64,000 nt of DNA from Lewinella sp. JB7 (GTDB lineage: Bacteria > Bacteroidota > Bacteroidia > Chitinophagales > Saprospiraceae): positions 372,001-436,000 of the forward strand of contig NZ_JANCTD010000003.1 in NCBI RefSeq assembly GCF_024297185.1. Reading direction: 5' to 3'. A program made the position numbers and the translations under genes. Every line of letters starts with the position of its first letter. Position 1 is the first letter of the stretch. The notes under the pieces are model-generated. The model searched no databases. It had not been told where the DNA came from and saw only the letters and a program-made list of their open reading frames with translations. Below, piece after piece: positions 21,167 to 31,800 of the stretch.

Positions 21167-24100
21167 ATGGCCTACCGTATACTCCCATTAATATTGTGTC
21201 TTAGCGTGGTGGGCTGCCGGAACGACCGTTCCGCGCAGCCCGCGCGCGTTGAGGGCTTCACGCTACTCTCCGCCGGCGAGAGTGGCATTGACTTTGCCAA
21301 CAATATCCGGGAGAGCGATTCCCTCAACTATTTCACCTACCCTTACCTCTTCCTCGGCAACGGGGTGGCCGCGGCCGACTTCGACCGCGACGGGCGCACC
21401 GACCTGTTCTTCACGGCGGCACAGGGGGAAAATCGCCTGTACCGCAACCTGGGCAATTTTACCTTCGAAAATATTACTGCGGCGGCCGGACTGGCGGAGG
21501 CAGATCTGTGGGCGACCGGAGTCACGACCCTCGACATCAACGCCGACGGGTGGATGGATCTGTACGTTTGCGTCGCCGGACCGGGCGCCGACCGCCGCAA
21601 TCGCCTGTACGTAAATCGCACCGACGGCACCTTCCGCGAGGCCGCCGCCGAGTACGGCCTGGACGACAACGCTCACTCCATACAAGCTACCGCCCTGGAC
21701 TACGACGGCGACGGCCTGGTAGACCTGCTGGTCGCCAACTACGCCAACGTGCCGGTTAGCCAGGGCAATGAATTCTACGGCGACCGCATGCGAATTAACG
21801 CCCCGGTAGAGTCCATCCATCTGTACCGCAACACCGGGCGCGACACCTTCATCGACGTTACGCAATCCGCCGGCCTGCAGCGCTTCAGTCTGGCGCTGGG
21901 CGTGGTGGCTCAGGACTTCAACGGAGACGGCCTGCCGGACCTATACATCTCCAACGACTTCAACGTACCCGACTACTTTTTCGTCAACCGGGGCGACGGC
22001 ACTTTCCGGGAGGAGCTGGCCGCAAGCTTCCCCCACACCTCCATGTTCGGCATGGGCATTGACGCGGGCGACCTGAACCACGACGGGCGGCCCGATCTCG
22101 TGCAGCTTGACATGACGGCCGCCGACTACCGGCGCGCCAAAACGAATATGGCCAGCATGCGGCCGGAAGCCTTCTACCGGGCGGTAGAGCTGGGTTTTCA
22201 CTACCAGTACATGCAAAACACCCTCCAACTTAACCGGGGCAACGATCCGCAGGGGCGACCCCACTTCTCTGACCTAGCCCAACTTAGTGGGGTAGCTACC
22301 ACCGACTGGAGCTGGGGCAGCCTGCTGGCCGATCTCGACAACGACGGACACCGCGACCTGTTCATCACGAATGGTATCAAGCGCGACGTCAATAATAATG
22401 ACGTGAACGCCGGTTTTCGCTCCGGCAGTTTCTTCGGGGGCTCCGCGGCCCGCGACTACCGCCTCCTCCCCAGCCGACCCATCGCCAACTTCTGTTTCCG
22501 GCATCCGGGTACCGTTCCCGCTCCCTTCGAGCAGGTGCAATCCGCATGGGGACTCGACCAGCCGGGCTTTTCCCAGGGCTTCGTCGCGGCGGACCTCGAT
22601 AACGACGGCGATCTCGACCTCGTGCTCAACAACATGGACGCTCCGGCGGGCGTGTACCGCAACGAGGCGGCGGGCAATTATATGAAAGTTTCCCTTACCG
22701 GAACACCCTCCGACCCGCTGGCACTCAACGCCAGGGTACAAGTGTTTACAGGCGATACCGTGCAAATTGCCGAGCTCACCCTGACCCGCGGTTACCTCTC
22801 CGCCCAACCGCGCGAACTGCACTTCGGCCTGGGCGATCGAGCGGTGGTGGATAGTATCGTCGTGCGGTGGCGGGACGGAAGCAGCAGCACCATCGCCTCG
22901 CCGTCCGCCAACCAACTGGTCACGGTAACCTACGGGGGCGACCGGATCGAAAGGGTGCCGGACGTATCGGCCCCACCTCCCTTCGCCGACATCACCGCCC
23001 TTACCGGACTTGACTTCAGCCACCAGGAGGACGACTTCGACGACTTTTTGTACCAGCCCCTCCTCCCCCACCGCTACTCCCGGCTCGGACCGGGCATGGC
23101 CGTAGGAGATGTAAACGGCGACGGCCTGGACGACCTCTTCTGCGGGGGAGCGCGGCAACAAAACTCCCAACTCTACCTTCAGACGATCGACGGAACGTTT
23201 GCACCGGCGGGACCCGGATACCAGTTCGCCGATACCGAACGGGAAGTCACCGGCGCCCTGTTCTTCGACGCGGACGGCGACGGTGACGACGACCTCTACG
23301 TCGTGAACGGAGGAAATGACCGACTGCAGTCGGCCGCTACCCTGCAGGACCGGCTCTACGTAAACACCCCCGCGGGACTGGTCGGGGCACCCGATGCCCT
23401 TCCCGGTCTGGCCGGGAGCGGGCAGGCCGTCGCGGCATCCGATTTCGATGGCGACGGGGATATCGATCTGTTCGTGGGCGGGCGACTCGTTCCCGGCCGT
23501 TACCCCCACTCCCCAACCAGCCACCTGCTGCTCAATGAGGGAGGAACGGTGGACGCACCCCGGTTTCGTGATGTCACTACCGAACGGTGCCCGGCACTAT
23601 CGGGCGCCGGATTGATCACCTCCGCAACCTGGGCCGACGTAGACGCGGACGGTCGCCCGGACCTCATCACCGCCGGCGAGTGGACACCGGTCACCGTGTA
23701 CCACCAGCGGGCGGACGGTAGCTTCGAGCCGCGCCCGCCCGCCCCCGACCGAACGGGTTGGTATTACGCTCTGGCGGCGGCCGATGTCGACCAGGACGGT
23801 GATATCGATCTCCTAGCCGGCAATCTTGGACGAAACTACAAGTACCGCGCCGACGATACCCACTCCTTCGAAGTGTACGCGAACGACTTCGACGCAAACG
23901 GCCGGGAGGATATCGTGCTGAGCAAATCCGACGGATCAACCCAGCTTCCCCTACGGGGGAGGGAATGTTCGGCCCAGCAAATTCCCGCCATAACCAAGCG
24001 ATTCACCACCTACTCCGCCTTCGCCGACGCGGACCTACAGGATATCTACGGCGAAGGGCTGGAAAGCGCGCTTCACTACGTCGCCAGGGATTTCGGTCAC

Positions 24101-24466
24101 CAGTGGTTCGAAAACGACGGCTCGGGCCGCTTCCGGGTCCACCATCTGCCGGCGAGTACCCAGCTCAGTAGCATCAACTCGATTACCCCCCTCGATTACA
24201 ACGGTGACGCCTACCCGGACTTTCTCCTGGCCGGCAACCTCCTGCATGCGGAGGTCGAAACCACGCGCAACGACGCCGGCTACGGCGACATATTGCTCGG
24301 CGGCCCCGACGGCCCACGAGCAACCGTGGCACCCCACGACAGCGGTTTGTGGCTGTACGGGGAAGTGAGGAGCGTGCCGGCCCTGAACATCCGTGACCGT
24401 CCGGCACTACTCATCGCGCGCAACGGCCTGCCCCCGGTCGTGTACGCGCGGCAACCCCTGAATTGA
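21167..24466 (+). CDS. CRTAC1-like FG-GAP/VCBS repeat lipoprotein with ASPIC/UnbV domain (first copy)
   Basis: 1099 aa surface lipoprotein (lipobox VVGC at residue 17). Many FG-GAP/VCBS blades carry calcium-loop motifs of D-x-D-x-D-G type, such as [24 protein letters not shown] and [12 protein letters not shown]. An ASPIC/UnbV domain lies in the middle ('[11 protein letters not shown]', '[16 protein letters not shown]', '[12 protein letters not shown]'), followed by a second set of blades. The fold should be a pair of seven-bladed propellers joined by the ASPIC domain. No catalytic motif was recognised. Family members often sit directly after SusC/SusD, which suggests a part in glycan binding or in the transporter complex. 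A homologue lies at 31801-35142. The role is inference. Confidence 0.93.
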   Translation: MAYRILPLILCLSVVGCRNDRSAQPARVEGFTLLSAGESGIDFANNIRESDSLNYFTYPYLFLGNGVAAADFDRDGRTDLFFTAAQGENRLYRNLGNFTFENITAAAGLAEADLWATGVTTLDINADGWMDLYVCVAGPGADRRNRLYVNRTDGTFREAAAEYGLDDNAHSIQATALDYDGDGLVDLLVANYANVPVSQGNEFYGDRMRINAPVESIHLYRNTGRDTFIDVTQSAGLQRFSLALGVVAQDFNGDGLPDLYISNDFNVPDYFFVNRGDGTFREELAASFPHTSMFGMGIDAGDLNHDGRPDLVQLDMTAADYRRAKTNMASMRPEAFYRAVELGFHYQYMQNTLQLNRGNDPQGRPHFSDLAQLSGVATTDWSWGSLLADLDNDGHRDLFITNGIKRDVNNNDVNAGFRSGSFFGGSAARDYRLLPSRPIANFCFRHPGTVPAPFEQVQSAWGLDQPGFSQGFVAADLDNDGDLDLVLNNMDAPAGVYRNEAAGNYMKVSLTGTPSDPLALNARVQVFTGDTVQIAELTLTRGYLSAQPRELHFGLGDRAVVDSIVVRWRDGSSSTIASPSANQLVTVTYGGDRIERVPDVSAPPPFADITALTGLDFSHQEDDFDDFLYQPLLPHRYSRLGPGMAVGDVNGDGLDDLFCGGARQQNSQLYLQTIDGTFAPAGPGYQFADTEREVTGALFFDADGDGDDDLYVVNGGNDRLQSAATLQDRLYVNTPAGLVGAPDALPGLAGSGQAVAASDFDGDGDIDLFVGGRLVPGRYPHSPTSHLLLNEGGTVDAPRFRDVTTERCPALSGAGLITSATWADVDADGRPDLITAGEWTPVTVYHQRADGSFEPRPPAPDRTGWYYALAAADVDQDGDIDLLAGNLGRNYKYRADDTHSFEVYANDFDANGREDIVLSKSDGSTQLPLRGRECSAQQIPAITKRFTTYSAFADADLQDIYGEGLESALHYVARDFGHQWFENDGSGRFRVHHLPASTQLSSINSITPLDYNGDAYPDFLLAGNLLHAEVETTRNDAGYGDILLGGPDGPRATVAPHDSGLWLYGEVRSVPALNIRDRPALLIARNGLPPVVYARQPLN

Positions 24467-24501
24467 GGGCTGCAGGCTGGTAAAGACCTCTCCGTCCCCC
24501 T

Positions 24502-24509
24502 TACCTTGG
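24502..24509 (+). promoter_or_regulatory. -7-like element TACCTTGG before the DUF255 gene
   Basis: TACCTTGG lies 18 bp before the ATG at 24528, in the 61-bp gap after the CRTAC1-like gene. It is one of several TACCTTG words placed shortly before genes in this window. Confidence 0.35.
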
Positions 24510-24527
24510 GGCACTACCTTTCCTCCT

Positions 24528-26594
24528 ATGTGCGCTCGTTTTTGCTTCCTTCTCTATCTTATTTCCCTGTGCGCTTGCCGGAGCGAGTCAGGTGACGGTC
24601 AACCGCTGAACCACCTGGCCAACGAGCGGAGTCCGTACCTGCTCCAGCACGCCGGCAACCCCGTCGACTGGTACCCGTGGGGCAATGAGGCGCTCGATAA
24701 GGCGGTCTCGGACGACAAACTACTGGTCGTAAGTATCGGTTACGCCGCCTGTCACTGGTGCCACGTGATGGAGGAGGAAAGCTTTCAGGACACGACGGTA
24801 GCCCGGGTGATGAACGACCATTACGTGAGCATCAAGGTCGACCGGGAAGAGCGCCCCGACATCGACGACGTGTACATGACCGCCTGCCAACTATCGAGCC
24901 AGGGCGGTTGCGGCTGGCCCCTCAACGTGATCGCCCTGCCCGACGGTAAGCCGATCTGGGCGGGCACCTACTTTCCGCGCGACCAGTGGCTCAAGGTCCT
25001 CGATCACTTCACCCAGCTCAAACAAAGCGATCCGGATCAACTCGCTACCTACGCCCGCGAACTTACGGGGGAACTGACGCGCATCAGCGCTTTTGACCCG
25101 GCGCCGCCGACGGATGAAGACCTCTCCACCGACCTGCTGGATTCGCTCACGGTGAAACTCACTGGTCAGATCGACCCCCGGTGGGGCGGACTGCGGGGAG
25201 CACCCAAGTTTCCGATGCCCATCGTGCACGAATACCTGCTTACCCAGTTTTACCACAGTCAGGATTCCACCGTTCTGGAAGCCGTTACCTCCACCCTCGA
25301 CGCGATGGCCGCCGGGGGCATATATGATCAGTTGGCAGGAGGGTTTTCCCGCTACGCTACCGACGCGGAGTGGCGGGTCCCCCACTTCGAAAAGATGCTG
25401 TACGACAACGCCCAGTTGCTGTCACTCTACGCCCATGCCTATCAGCTTACCGGTCGGCCACGGTACGCGGAGGTCGTGCGCGAAACCGCCGAATTTCTGA
25501 ACACCTCCCTTTCCGATCCCACCGGCGGTTTCTACTCCTCCCTCAATGCGGACACCGACGGGGAGGAGGGCAAAACCTACGTCTGGACTCGCCGGCAGAT
25601 CGATTCCGTTCTTCAGGATGCAAACGTGGCCGAAGCCTTTTCCCGCCACTACTCCGTGACCGAAGCCGGCAACTGGGAGGGGACCAACATTCTGTACGCC
25701 CGGGGGGGCGGGGACGCAGGAGCGGTGAGTTTACGGGAAGCCAAGCAACAGCTCCTCCGGGCCCGCAACGCCCGTACCCAACCCGACGTAGACGATAAAA
25801 TACTCACCGCCTGGAACGCGCTGGCCATATCCGGCCTCTGCGCGGCATACGCTGCCCTCGAAGAACCGGCCTACCGCGACCGGGCCTTGCGTACCGCCGT
25901 CTTCCTGACCGAAACGGCCCTGCAGGATGTTAACCGGCTCTACCGCAACTACAAAGACGGCAGGAGCGGCATCAACGGCTTTCTGGACGATTACGCCCTG
26001 CTCGCCGCGGCCTTCATCGACTTGTACCAGGTCACCTTCGATGAACGGTGGCTGGAGCGCGCCACCGGCCTGGTGGACTACGCCGATGCTCATTTTTTTG
26101 ATCCGGAACGCGGATTCTACCGCTACACCTCCTCCCTGGATGCCGCGCTGGTGAGTGATAATATACCCATCTATGACCGGGTAATCCCCGCCGGCAACTC
26201 CGTGATGGCTCGCGTGCTCTTTCAACTCGGGACCATCACCGGGAATATCGCGATGGCCGAGCGGGGCGGCAGGATGCTCCGGGGGGTGCTACCTGACCTG
26301 AGCGAGCGGGGGCTGGAGGGCTTTGCCAACTGGGGCAGACTGTACCACGACCTCACCTACCCCACCCTGGAAGTGGCCATCGTGGGTGAACGAGCTACGG
26401 CCATCCGGGAGGGGATTGCCCGACGGTATCTGCCGCACGTACTCTTTTTGGGAGGGGAGACGGAGGGTAGCCTGTCGCTGCTAAAGGATAAGCACGTTCC
26501 CGGCGATACCTACGTCTACGTATGCCTCAACCGCCTGTGCCTGCGTCCGGTGCAGAGCGTGGGGGCCGCGCTTTCCCTCATCGAGGAATACTGA
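24528..26594 (+). CDS. DUF255 thioredoxin-like / six-hairpin glycosidase-like lipoprotein (YyaL/SSP411 family)
   Basis: 688 aa, full family length. An N-terminal lipoprotein-type signal (SLCACRS) is unusual, since most relatives are cytosolic. The thioredoxin-like DUF255 part begins '[25 protein letters not shown]' and has the CxxC site Cys-His-Trp-Cys in [14 protein letters not shown]. It also has '[13 protein letters not shown]' and 'GGWPLNV'-like sequence ([13 protein letters not shown]). The C-terminal part is an (alpha/alpha)6 barrel like N-acylglucosamine 2-epimerases and glycosidases ('[16 protein letters not shown]'). The function of the family is unsettled. Placement between two SusCD sets and the predicted lipid anchor suggest a periplasmic redox or sugar-related role in this locus. 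Confidence 0.93.
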   Translation: MCARFCFLLYLISLCACRSESGDGQPLNHLANERSPYLLQHAGNPVDWYPWGNEALDKAVSDDKLLVVSIGYAACHWCHVMEEESFQDTTVARVMNDHYVSIKVDREERPDIDDVYMTACQLSSQGGCGWPLNVIALPDGKPIWAGTYFPRDQWLKVLDHFTQLKQSDPDQLATYARELTGELTRISAFDPAPPTDEDLSTDLLDSLTVKLTGQIDPRWGGLRGAPKFPMPIVHEYLLTQFYHSQDSTVLEAVTSTLDAMAAGGIYDQLAGGFSRYATDAEWRVPHFEKMLYDNAQLLSLYAHAYQLTGRPRYAEVVRETAEFLNTSLSDPTGGFYSSLNADTDGEEGKTYVWTRRQIDSVLQDANVAEAFSRHYSVTEAGNWEGTNILYARGGGDAGAVSLREAKQQLLRARNARTQPDVDDKILTAWNALAISGLCAAYAALEEPAYRDRALRTAVFLTETALQDVNRLYRNYKDGRSGINGFLDDYALLAAAFIDLYQVTFDERWLERATGLVDYADAHFFDPERGFYRYTSSLDAALVSDNIPIYDRVIPAGNSVMARVLFQLGTITGNIAMAERGGRMLRGVLPDLSERGLEGFANWGRLYHDLTYPTLEVAIVGERATAIREGIARRYLPHVLFLGGETEGSLSLLKDKHVPGDTYVYVCLNRLCLRPVQSVGAALSLIEEY

Positions 26595-26626
26595 TCTACG
26601 GCTTACGACCGGAATTTAAAGTAGTG

Positions 26627-26641
26627 TTTTTTGGGGGGGGG
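26627..26641 (+). repeat. homopolymer tract T6-G9 upstream of the second SusC
   Basis: Six T (26627-26632) followed by nine G (26633-26641) lie about 200 bp upstream of the second SusC start, in an otherwise ordinary 248-bp gap. Poly-G tracts of this length can slip during replication. Whether it sits in a promoter is unknown. Confidence 0.6.
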
Positions 26642-26842
26642 TACCCTGCCCATCAGGCCAGCAATTACTGGCCATTCCGCAGATTACACATATGTGATAG
26701 CGATGGAATCATGCGTAGCGGTCCTCCGTCACGTGGGGTTGCACTTTTGTTGCCACCCGGTCCACTTACCCGGCTCACTACTGTATACGGCCATCGGCCG
26801 GGCATCGCTCTGAATAGCCCGCCTGCCCTAAAGCACTTGATC

Positions 26843-29800
26843 ATGCATAGAAACTGTTTACCCTTATTATTGCTGCTGCTGGCCGTCGGGTTCAGCCTCC
26901 CGGCAACGGCACAAAATAGTCTTACCGTAAGCGGTACCGTTACGTCCGCCGAAGAGGGACCACTCATCGGCGTAACCGTACGGGTAGCCAATGACCTGAA
27001 TACGGGAACGGTAACCGACCTGGATGGCCGGTACTCCATCACGGTCCCTGATGGCGGCAGTACCCTCATCTTCACGTATATGGGCTACGAAAGCCAGGAG
27101 GTAGCGCTCAATAACCGCACGGTGGTCGACGTAGAGCTTGCTACCGACGCCGAAACCCTCGAAGAAGTCGTGGTCGTCGGCTACGGCTACGTCAATAAGA
27201 ACGATCTGACCGGCTCGGTCACCACGGTCAAGAACGAAGACCTGACCCGCGTGCAGTCCATCAACTTCGAAAAGGGACTCGCGGCCCAGGCGGCGGGCGT
27301 CCAGGTGGTCACCTCCCAGGGAGGACCGGGCGCCGCGGCGAAGATCCGCATCCGCGGTGGTACCTCCATCAATGCCACCAACGACCCGCTCTACGTAGTG
27401 GATGGATTCCCGCTGATCGGCGACGCCCAGGGTACCGGAGCCGGTCCCGGCGCCCAGTTGGAGAGTCCGCTGTCCTCCATCAACCCGGAAGACATCGAGT
27501 CCATCGAGATTCTTAAGGACGCCTCCTCTACGGCCATCTACGGCAGTCGCGGCGCGAACGGGGTGGTCCTCATCACGACCAAGAAGGGCAAGGAAGGGCG
27601 CGCTCAGCTGACCTACTCCGGCTCCTACGGCATCGGTAGCCTGGCGCGTAACATTGACCTGCTTACGCCTCAGGAATACGTCGACTTCTGGAATGAATAT
27701 TTTCCCTACAATTACGGCAATACCTTCGAACAGCGCGACCTCGCCTACCGCGATGATTTCGGCAACGACCTCGACCTCGGCGACAGCGACCTGTTCGTGG
27801 TCGACTGGCAGGACCGGGTGATCCGCAAATCCTCCACCATGCGGCACAGCCTGAGCATCAACGGGGGCAGCGAACGCACCCGTTACAACGCCTCCTTCAG
27901 CTACGCCGACGACCAGGGCATTCTGGAAGGTTCTTACTTCAAGCGCTACACCGCCAACCTCAACGTCAGTCAGGAACTGGCTAACAACCTTTACGCGGGC
28001 ATCAACCTTAACGCCGGCTTCATCGACCGGGGCGGCCCCATTACCGCCAGTGCGTCCGTAGGTAGCAGCGCGCGGGCCAGCGTACTGACCCAGGTCAACC
28101 TCTTTCCGCAGGTACAGGGCCGCATCCGTTACGCGGAAGCCGAGTACGACGAGGAAGGATTGCTCATCAGCATCCGCGACGGTGACGCCAGCAACCCCGA
28201 AACCCGGATCGAGAAGACCCACAACTTCTCTACGCAGATCAACGGCTTCGCCAACACCTACCTGGAGTACCACTTCAGCGATCACCTGAGCGTAAAGTCC
28301 ACCTTCGGAGGGCGCTTCTACAACGTGAACAGCGAGGGTGTCTACCCCAGCGATTTCGGCTGGTCGCGCTCCCTCGGCGGCGTAGCCTTTACCAGCCTCA
28401 ACCGCAGTGCCGGCTGGCTGAACGAGAACACGGTCTCCTACCGAAATAAATTCGGCATCCATGGCATCAACGCCGTGGCCGGATTCACCCAACAGGGCGG
28501 CGAAGGACGATCCCTGCGCACCCAATCCCAGGACTTCGCCCTCCCCGGCGTCGACATCGACAACCTGTCCTCGGCAGCCCTTACGCTGCCCACTCAGTCC
28601 GACCGCGGTGCCGACGGACTGCGCTCCTGGCTCGGACGGATCAACTACACCCTGGCCGACAAGTATCTCTTCACGGTCAGCGGCCGCGCCGACGGTTCGA
28701 GTAAGTTTGCCGAAGGGAAAAAATGGGGTTTCTTCCCCTCCGCCGCCGTGAGCTGGCGCGTAAGCCAGGAACCCTTCCTGGTCGACAACCCCGTCATCAG
28801 CAACCTGAAGCTCCGGGCTACCTACGGCGTTTCCGGCAACAACTCCATCGGTAACTACCAGTCGCTGGCCGCCTACGAAGCCACCCGCGTTATCCTGGAC
28901 GGCAGCCTCGTTTCCGGCGCGCGGGTCAACCGCCTGGGCAACAGCGACCTCACCTGGGAAACCACCGCCCAGACCGACATCGGCTTCGAACTCGGCCTGT
29001 TCAATAACCGCGTCTCCTTCGACTTCGACTACTACGTCAAGACGACCAGCGACCTCCTGCTGGCCCGGCCGCTACCTCCCGAAACCGGCTTCACCTCCGC
29101 CCTGCAAAACTTCGGCGAGATCGAGAATAGGGGCATCGAATTATCCCTCAATACCACCCCCGTCGACCGCGGCGACTTCACCTGGAGCACCCGCTTCAAC
29201 ATCTCCCGCAACCGCAACGAAGTAAGGGACATCGGTGACGCGGCCTTCATCCTGGCCACCGGCCCCGGTTCCAACCAGAATGACTTCATCGTCCGGGTGG
29301 GTGACCCCATCGGCAGCTATTATGGCTTCGAGGTGGAGGGCGTGTACAACTACGCGGATTTTCCGATCTTCGACGGCCTCTCTCCCGCCGAGGCCGAAGC
29401 CCTGGTGCGCGGCGAAGGTGGTGACTACTGGGAAAACTTCTTCGAACTCCGCGAGGGCGTGCAGACCCGCGCCAGCGTGGGCCAGTATCGCCCCGGCATG
29501 ATCAAGCTCCGGGACATCGCGGGCGTTGACGAAAACGGGAACCGGGTGCTCGTTCCCGACGGCGTGGTGGACGAAAACGACCGGACCATTCTCGGCACCT
29601 CCCAGCCCGACTGGTTCGGCGGACTGACCAATGATTTCCGCTACAAGAACTTCGACCTGAACTTCCTCTTCCAGTTTTCCGTCGGCAACGAGACCTACAA
29701 CAACAACGTAGCGGCGGGCACAGCTACCGCCATCCCCACCCTGAACAAATTCGGCGTCGTGCGGGATCGCTGGCGTCCCGACGCGCCCGACACCGACTTC

Positions 29801-30100
29801 CCCGGCATTTGGGGCTTTGGTGACGGCGGGGTGAACCGCGAAAACCTGAGCATCTACATCGAGGACGGGTCCTTCATTCGCCTATCCAACGTGACTCTGG
29901 GGTATCGGCTCCCCCGCGGTTTCCTGACGAGCACCGCCGCTCGGGTGTATCTGGCGATCGACAATGCCTTCCTCATCAGCAACTACTCCGGCTATGACCC
30001 CGAGGTCAGTGTAGGCAATAACCAACTGACCCCCGGCGTGGACGCCGACAGCTACCCGCGCGAACGCACCTTCCGCGGTGGCGTATCGGTCACCTTTTAA
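26843..30100 (+). CDS. SusC/RagA-type TonB-dependent outer-membrane transporter (second pair)
   Basis: 1085 aa. ATG 26843 is chosen because it begins a signal peptide (MHRNCLPLLLLLLAVGFSLPATAQ); the frame is open further upstream but overlaps the DUF255 gene. It has a carboxypeptidase-regulatory-like domain ('VSGTVTSAEEGPLIGVTVRV'), the plug box 'LEEVVVVGYGYVNKNDLTGSV', and a barrel ending in Phe (GVSVTF). It differs clearly in sequence from the SusC at 16543, so the two pairs probably take different ligands. SusD follows after 52 bp. Confidence 0.96.
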   Translation: MHRNCLPLLLLLLAVGFSLPATAQNSLTVSGTVTSAEEGPLIGVTVRVANDLNTGTVTDLDGRYSITVPDGGSTLIFTYMGYESQEVALNNRTVVDVELATDAETLEEVVVVGYGYVNKNDLTGSVTTVKNEDLTRVQSINFEKGLAAQAAGVQVVTSQGGPGAAAKIRIRGGTSINATNDPLYVVDGFPLIGDAQGTGAGPGAQLESPLSSINPEDIESIEILKDASSTAIYGSRGANGVVLITTKKGKEGRAQLTYSGSYGIGSLARNIDLLTPQEYVDFWNEYFPYNYGNTFEQRDLAYRDDFGNDLDLGDSDLFVVDWQDRVIRKSSTMRHSLSINGGSERTRYNASFSYADDQGILEGSYFKRYTANLNVSQELANNLYAGINLNAGFIDRGGPITASASVGSSARASVLTQVNLFPQVQGRIRYAEAEYDEEGLLISIRDGDASNPETRIEKTHNFSTQINGFANTYLEYHFSDHLSVKSTFGGRFYNVNSEGVYPSDFGWSRSLGGVAFTSLNRSAGWLNENTVSYRNKFGIHGINAVAGFTQQGGEGRSLRTQSQDFALPGVDIDNLSSAALTLPTQSDRGADGLRSWLGRINYTLADKYLFTVSGRADGSSKFAEGKKWGFFPSAAVSWRVSQEPFLVDNPVISNLKLRATYGVSGNNSIGNYQSLAAYEATRVILDGSLVSGARVNRLGNSDLTWETTAQTDIGFELGLFNNRVSFDFDYYVKTTSDLLLARPLPPETGFTSALQNFGEIENRGIELSLNTTPVDRGDFTWSTRFNISRNRNEVRDIGDAAFILATGPGSNQNDFIVRVGDPIGSYYGFEVEGVYNYADFPIFDGLSPAEAEALVRGEGGDYWENFFELREGVQTRASVGQYRPGMIKLRDIAGVDENGNRVLVPDGVVDENDRTILGTSQPDWFGGLTNDFRYKNFDLNFLFQFSVGNETYNNNVAAGTATAIPTLNKFGVVRDRWRPDAPDTDFPGIWGFGDGGVNRENLSIYIEDGSFIRLSNVTLGYRLPRGFLTSTAARVYLAIDNAFLISNYSGYDPEVSVGNNQLTPGVDADSYPRERTFRGGVSVTF

Positions 30101-30152
30101 CCCACTTCGAACCACCGCTTCCCCCGCCCTACGGGGAAAGCTCCCAATAAAA

Positions 30153-31697
30153 ATGATCATGCGAACCAGACGATTTTCGTGGATACTGTTGCTCCCCCTC
30201 CTGTTCACCCTGCCCGCGTGCAACGACGAACTGCTGACGGAGAAACCCAGCAATTTCCTGGCCCCGACCAATTTTTACCGCAATGCCAACGACGCCCAGA
30301 TCGCCCTGGCGGGTCTCTACGCCGGACAAATGCGCCTCCAGGGTTACGTCGGAGGCGATGCGGGCGTAGCCCTGCTGTGGGGCATTCACGGGGCGGACGA
30401 AATTATCATCCCCCCGTGGGCCCCTGCCGGACGCTTATCCCTGTTCCTGTGGAACTTCAACCCCACCCTCGACGTGATCGAAACGGTGTACCAACGCCAC
30501 TACGAAGAGATCAACCGCGTCAACACGGTACTTAACCGGGTCGGCATGATGGGCGAAGATCAGATCAGCGACGGGGTCAGGGATGACGTAATGGCGCAGG
30601 CAAAAGCCCTCCGGGCCAGTTTCTACTTTAACCTGGTCCGCATCTACAACCGGGTACCCCTGGTCCTCGAGGAGCGGGAAAACCTGGAGAACCTGGAATT
30701 CACCCAGGCGGAACCCGGGGAAATCTACGCTCAGATCATCCAGGATCTCACCGAGGCCATCGCCGTGCTGGAGCCGGCCAGCAACGTGAGCCGAATTTCC
30801 AAAGGTGCGGCACAGGCTTTGCTCGGTAAGGTTTACCTGCAAATGGGCGGTTGGCCCCTGAAGGAAACCGACAAGTACGCCGCGGCCGCCGACCAGTTCG
30901 GGGCGGTGATCGCCAGTAACGAGTACGCCCTGCTCGACGATTTCCAGCAAGTGTTCGACTACGAAAACGAGCTCAACGATGAGATGGTCTGGGTGGTCCA
31001 GCACGACGGACCCGGCGTAAACATCGACGGCACCCAGAACTCTAACCTCGGCACCTTTATGGGTCCGGCGGGCAGGCTCGAGGAAGGAGCCGGCTGGGGT
31101 ACCGCCTGGCTGGCGACCAAACTGGAAAATACCTTCGAACGCGAAGACCTGCGCCGTCGGGTAAGTGTAGCCTACGCTCCGGCTCCCCGGGTGATGGAGG
31201 GCGACAGCACCGAGGGCCCCAACCAGTGGAAGCCCTGGAAGTGGCAGAAGCCCAACCCCAACAACTGGGGCAACGATACGCCCTTCGACTACCCGTACAT
31301 CCGCTACGCCAACGTGCTGCTCGGCTTTGCCGAAGCGGATGCCCGCGCCAACGGAACGGTTACCCAGGAAGCCGTGAATGCCATCAACCTGGTACGTGCC
31401 CGCGCCCGCGGCGATGCCGATCCCACCAAAGTGTTGATCCCCTACACCACGGCCATGCCCCTGGAAGAATTCGTCGACGCCGTACTCGAGGAACGCTACC
31501 TCGAACTCGCCTTCGAGGGTCACCGCAAGGGCGACCTGATCCGCACCGAACGGGCGGTGGAAGTGATGTCGAACCTGGAGAAACAAACCGCCGTCTGGCC
31601 CGGCCCCCCGGAGCCGGCGGAATACAAACTGCTATGGCCCATCCCACAGTCGGTCCTGGACCTCAATCCGGCCCTGGAGCAAAACCCCGGCTGGTAG
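30153..31697 (+). CDS. SusD/RagB-type glycan-binding lipoprotein (second pair)
   Basis: 514 aa from ATG 30153 (ATG 30159 is a close alternative). A longer frame from 30078 overlaps SusC and lacks a signal at its start. The lipobox is LPAC, followed by NDELLTEKPSNFLAPTNFY. SusD helices ('AQAKALRASFYFNLVRIYNRVPLV') and the C-terminal block ('FDYPYIRYANVLLGFAEADARANG', 'INLVRARARG', 'LEERYLELAFEGHRKGDLIR') are clear. It acts at the cell surface with the SusC just upstream. A strong terminator follows 26 bp after the stop, so this pair probably ends its transcript here. Confidence 0.96.
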   Translation: MIMRTRRFSWILLLPLLFTLPACNDELLTEKPSNFLAPTNFYRNANDAQIALAGLYAGQMRLQGYVGGDAGVALLWGIHGADEIIIPPWAPAGRLSLFLWNFNPTLDVIETVYQRHYEEINRVNTVLNRVGMMGEDQISDGVRDDVMAQAKALRASFYFNLVRIYNRVPLVLEERENLENLEFTQAEPGEIYAQIIQDLTEAIAVLEPASNVSRISKGAAQALLGKVYLQMGGWPLKETDKYAAAADQFGAVIASNEYALLDDFQQVFDYENELNDEMVWVVQHDGPGVNIDGTQNSNLGTFMGPAGRLEEGAGWGTAWLATKLENTFEREDLRRRVSVAYAPAPRVMEGDSTEGPNQWKPWKWQKPNPNNWGNDTPFDYPYIRYANVLLGFAEADARANGTVTQEAVNAINLVRARARGDADPTKVLIPYTTAMPLEEFVDAVLEERYLELAFEGHRKGDLIRTERAVEVMSNLEKQTAVWPGPPEPAEYKLLWPIPQSVLDLNPALEQNPGW

Positions 31698-31722
31698 TAC
31701 CACCGACGCTCCCGCCCCGTAT

Positions 31723-31762
31723 AGACGTCCCGGCAAATTCTCCGTAATTCGCCGGGACGTCT
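31723..31762 (+). terminator. intrinsic terminator after the second SusD
   Basis: A perfect 12-bp stem pairs AGACGTCCCGGC (31723-31734) with GCCGGGACGTCT (31751-31762). The 16-nt loop can pair further through AATT on both sides. TTTGTG follows, giving a weak U tail. It lies between SusD and the next lipoprotein gene on the same strand. Confidence 0.85.
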
Positions 31763-31768
31763 TTGTGT

Positions 31769-31777
31769 TATACTTTG
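31769..31777 (+). promoter_or_regulatory. -7-like element TATACTTTG after the terminator
   Basis: TATACTTTG lies directly behind the terminator and 23 bp before the ATG at 31801. It fits TAnnTTTG with one extra spacer base. It is a good candidate for an independent promoter of the second CRTAC1-like gene. Confidence 0.45.
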
Positions 31778-31800
31778 AAGCTGAAAGTCGATCCGCATCC

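Noticed and set aside
26867-28525. Long antisense open frame of 552 codons opposite the second SusC
   Set aside because: SusC is certain by motif; the opposite frame has no recognisable domain and reflects high-GC codon bias. The same holds for the long frames opposite the FG-GAP gene (38412-40067) and aceK (47684-49213).
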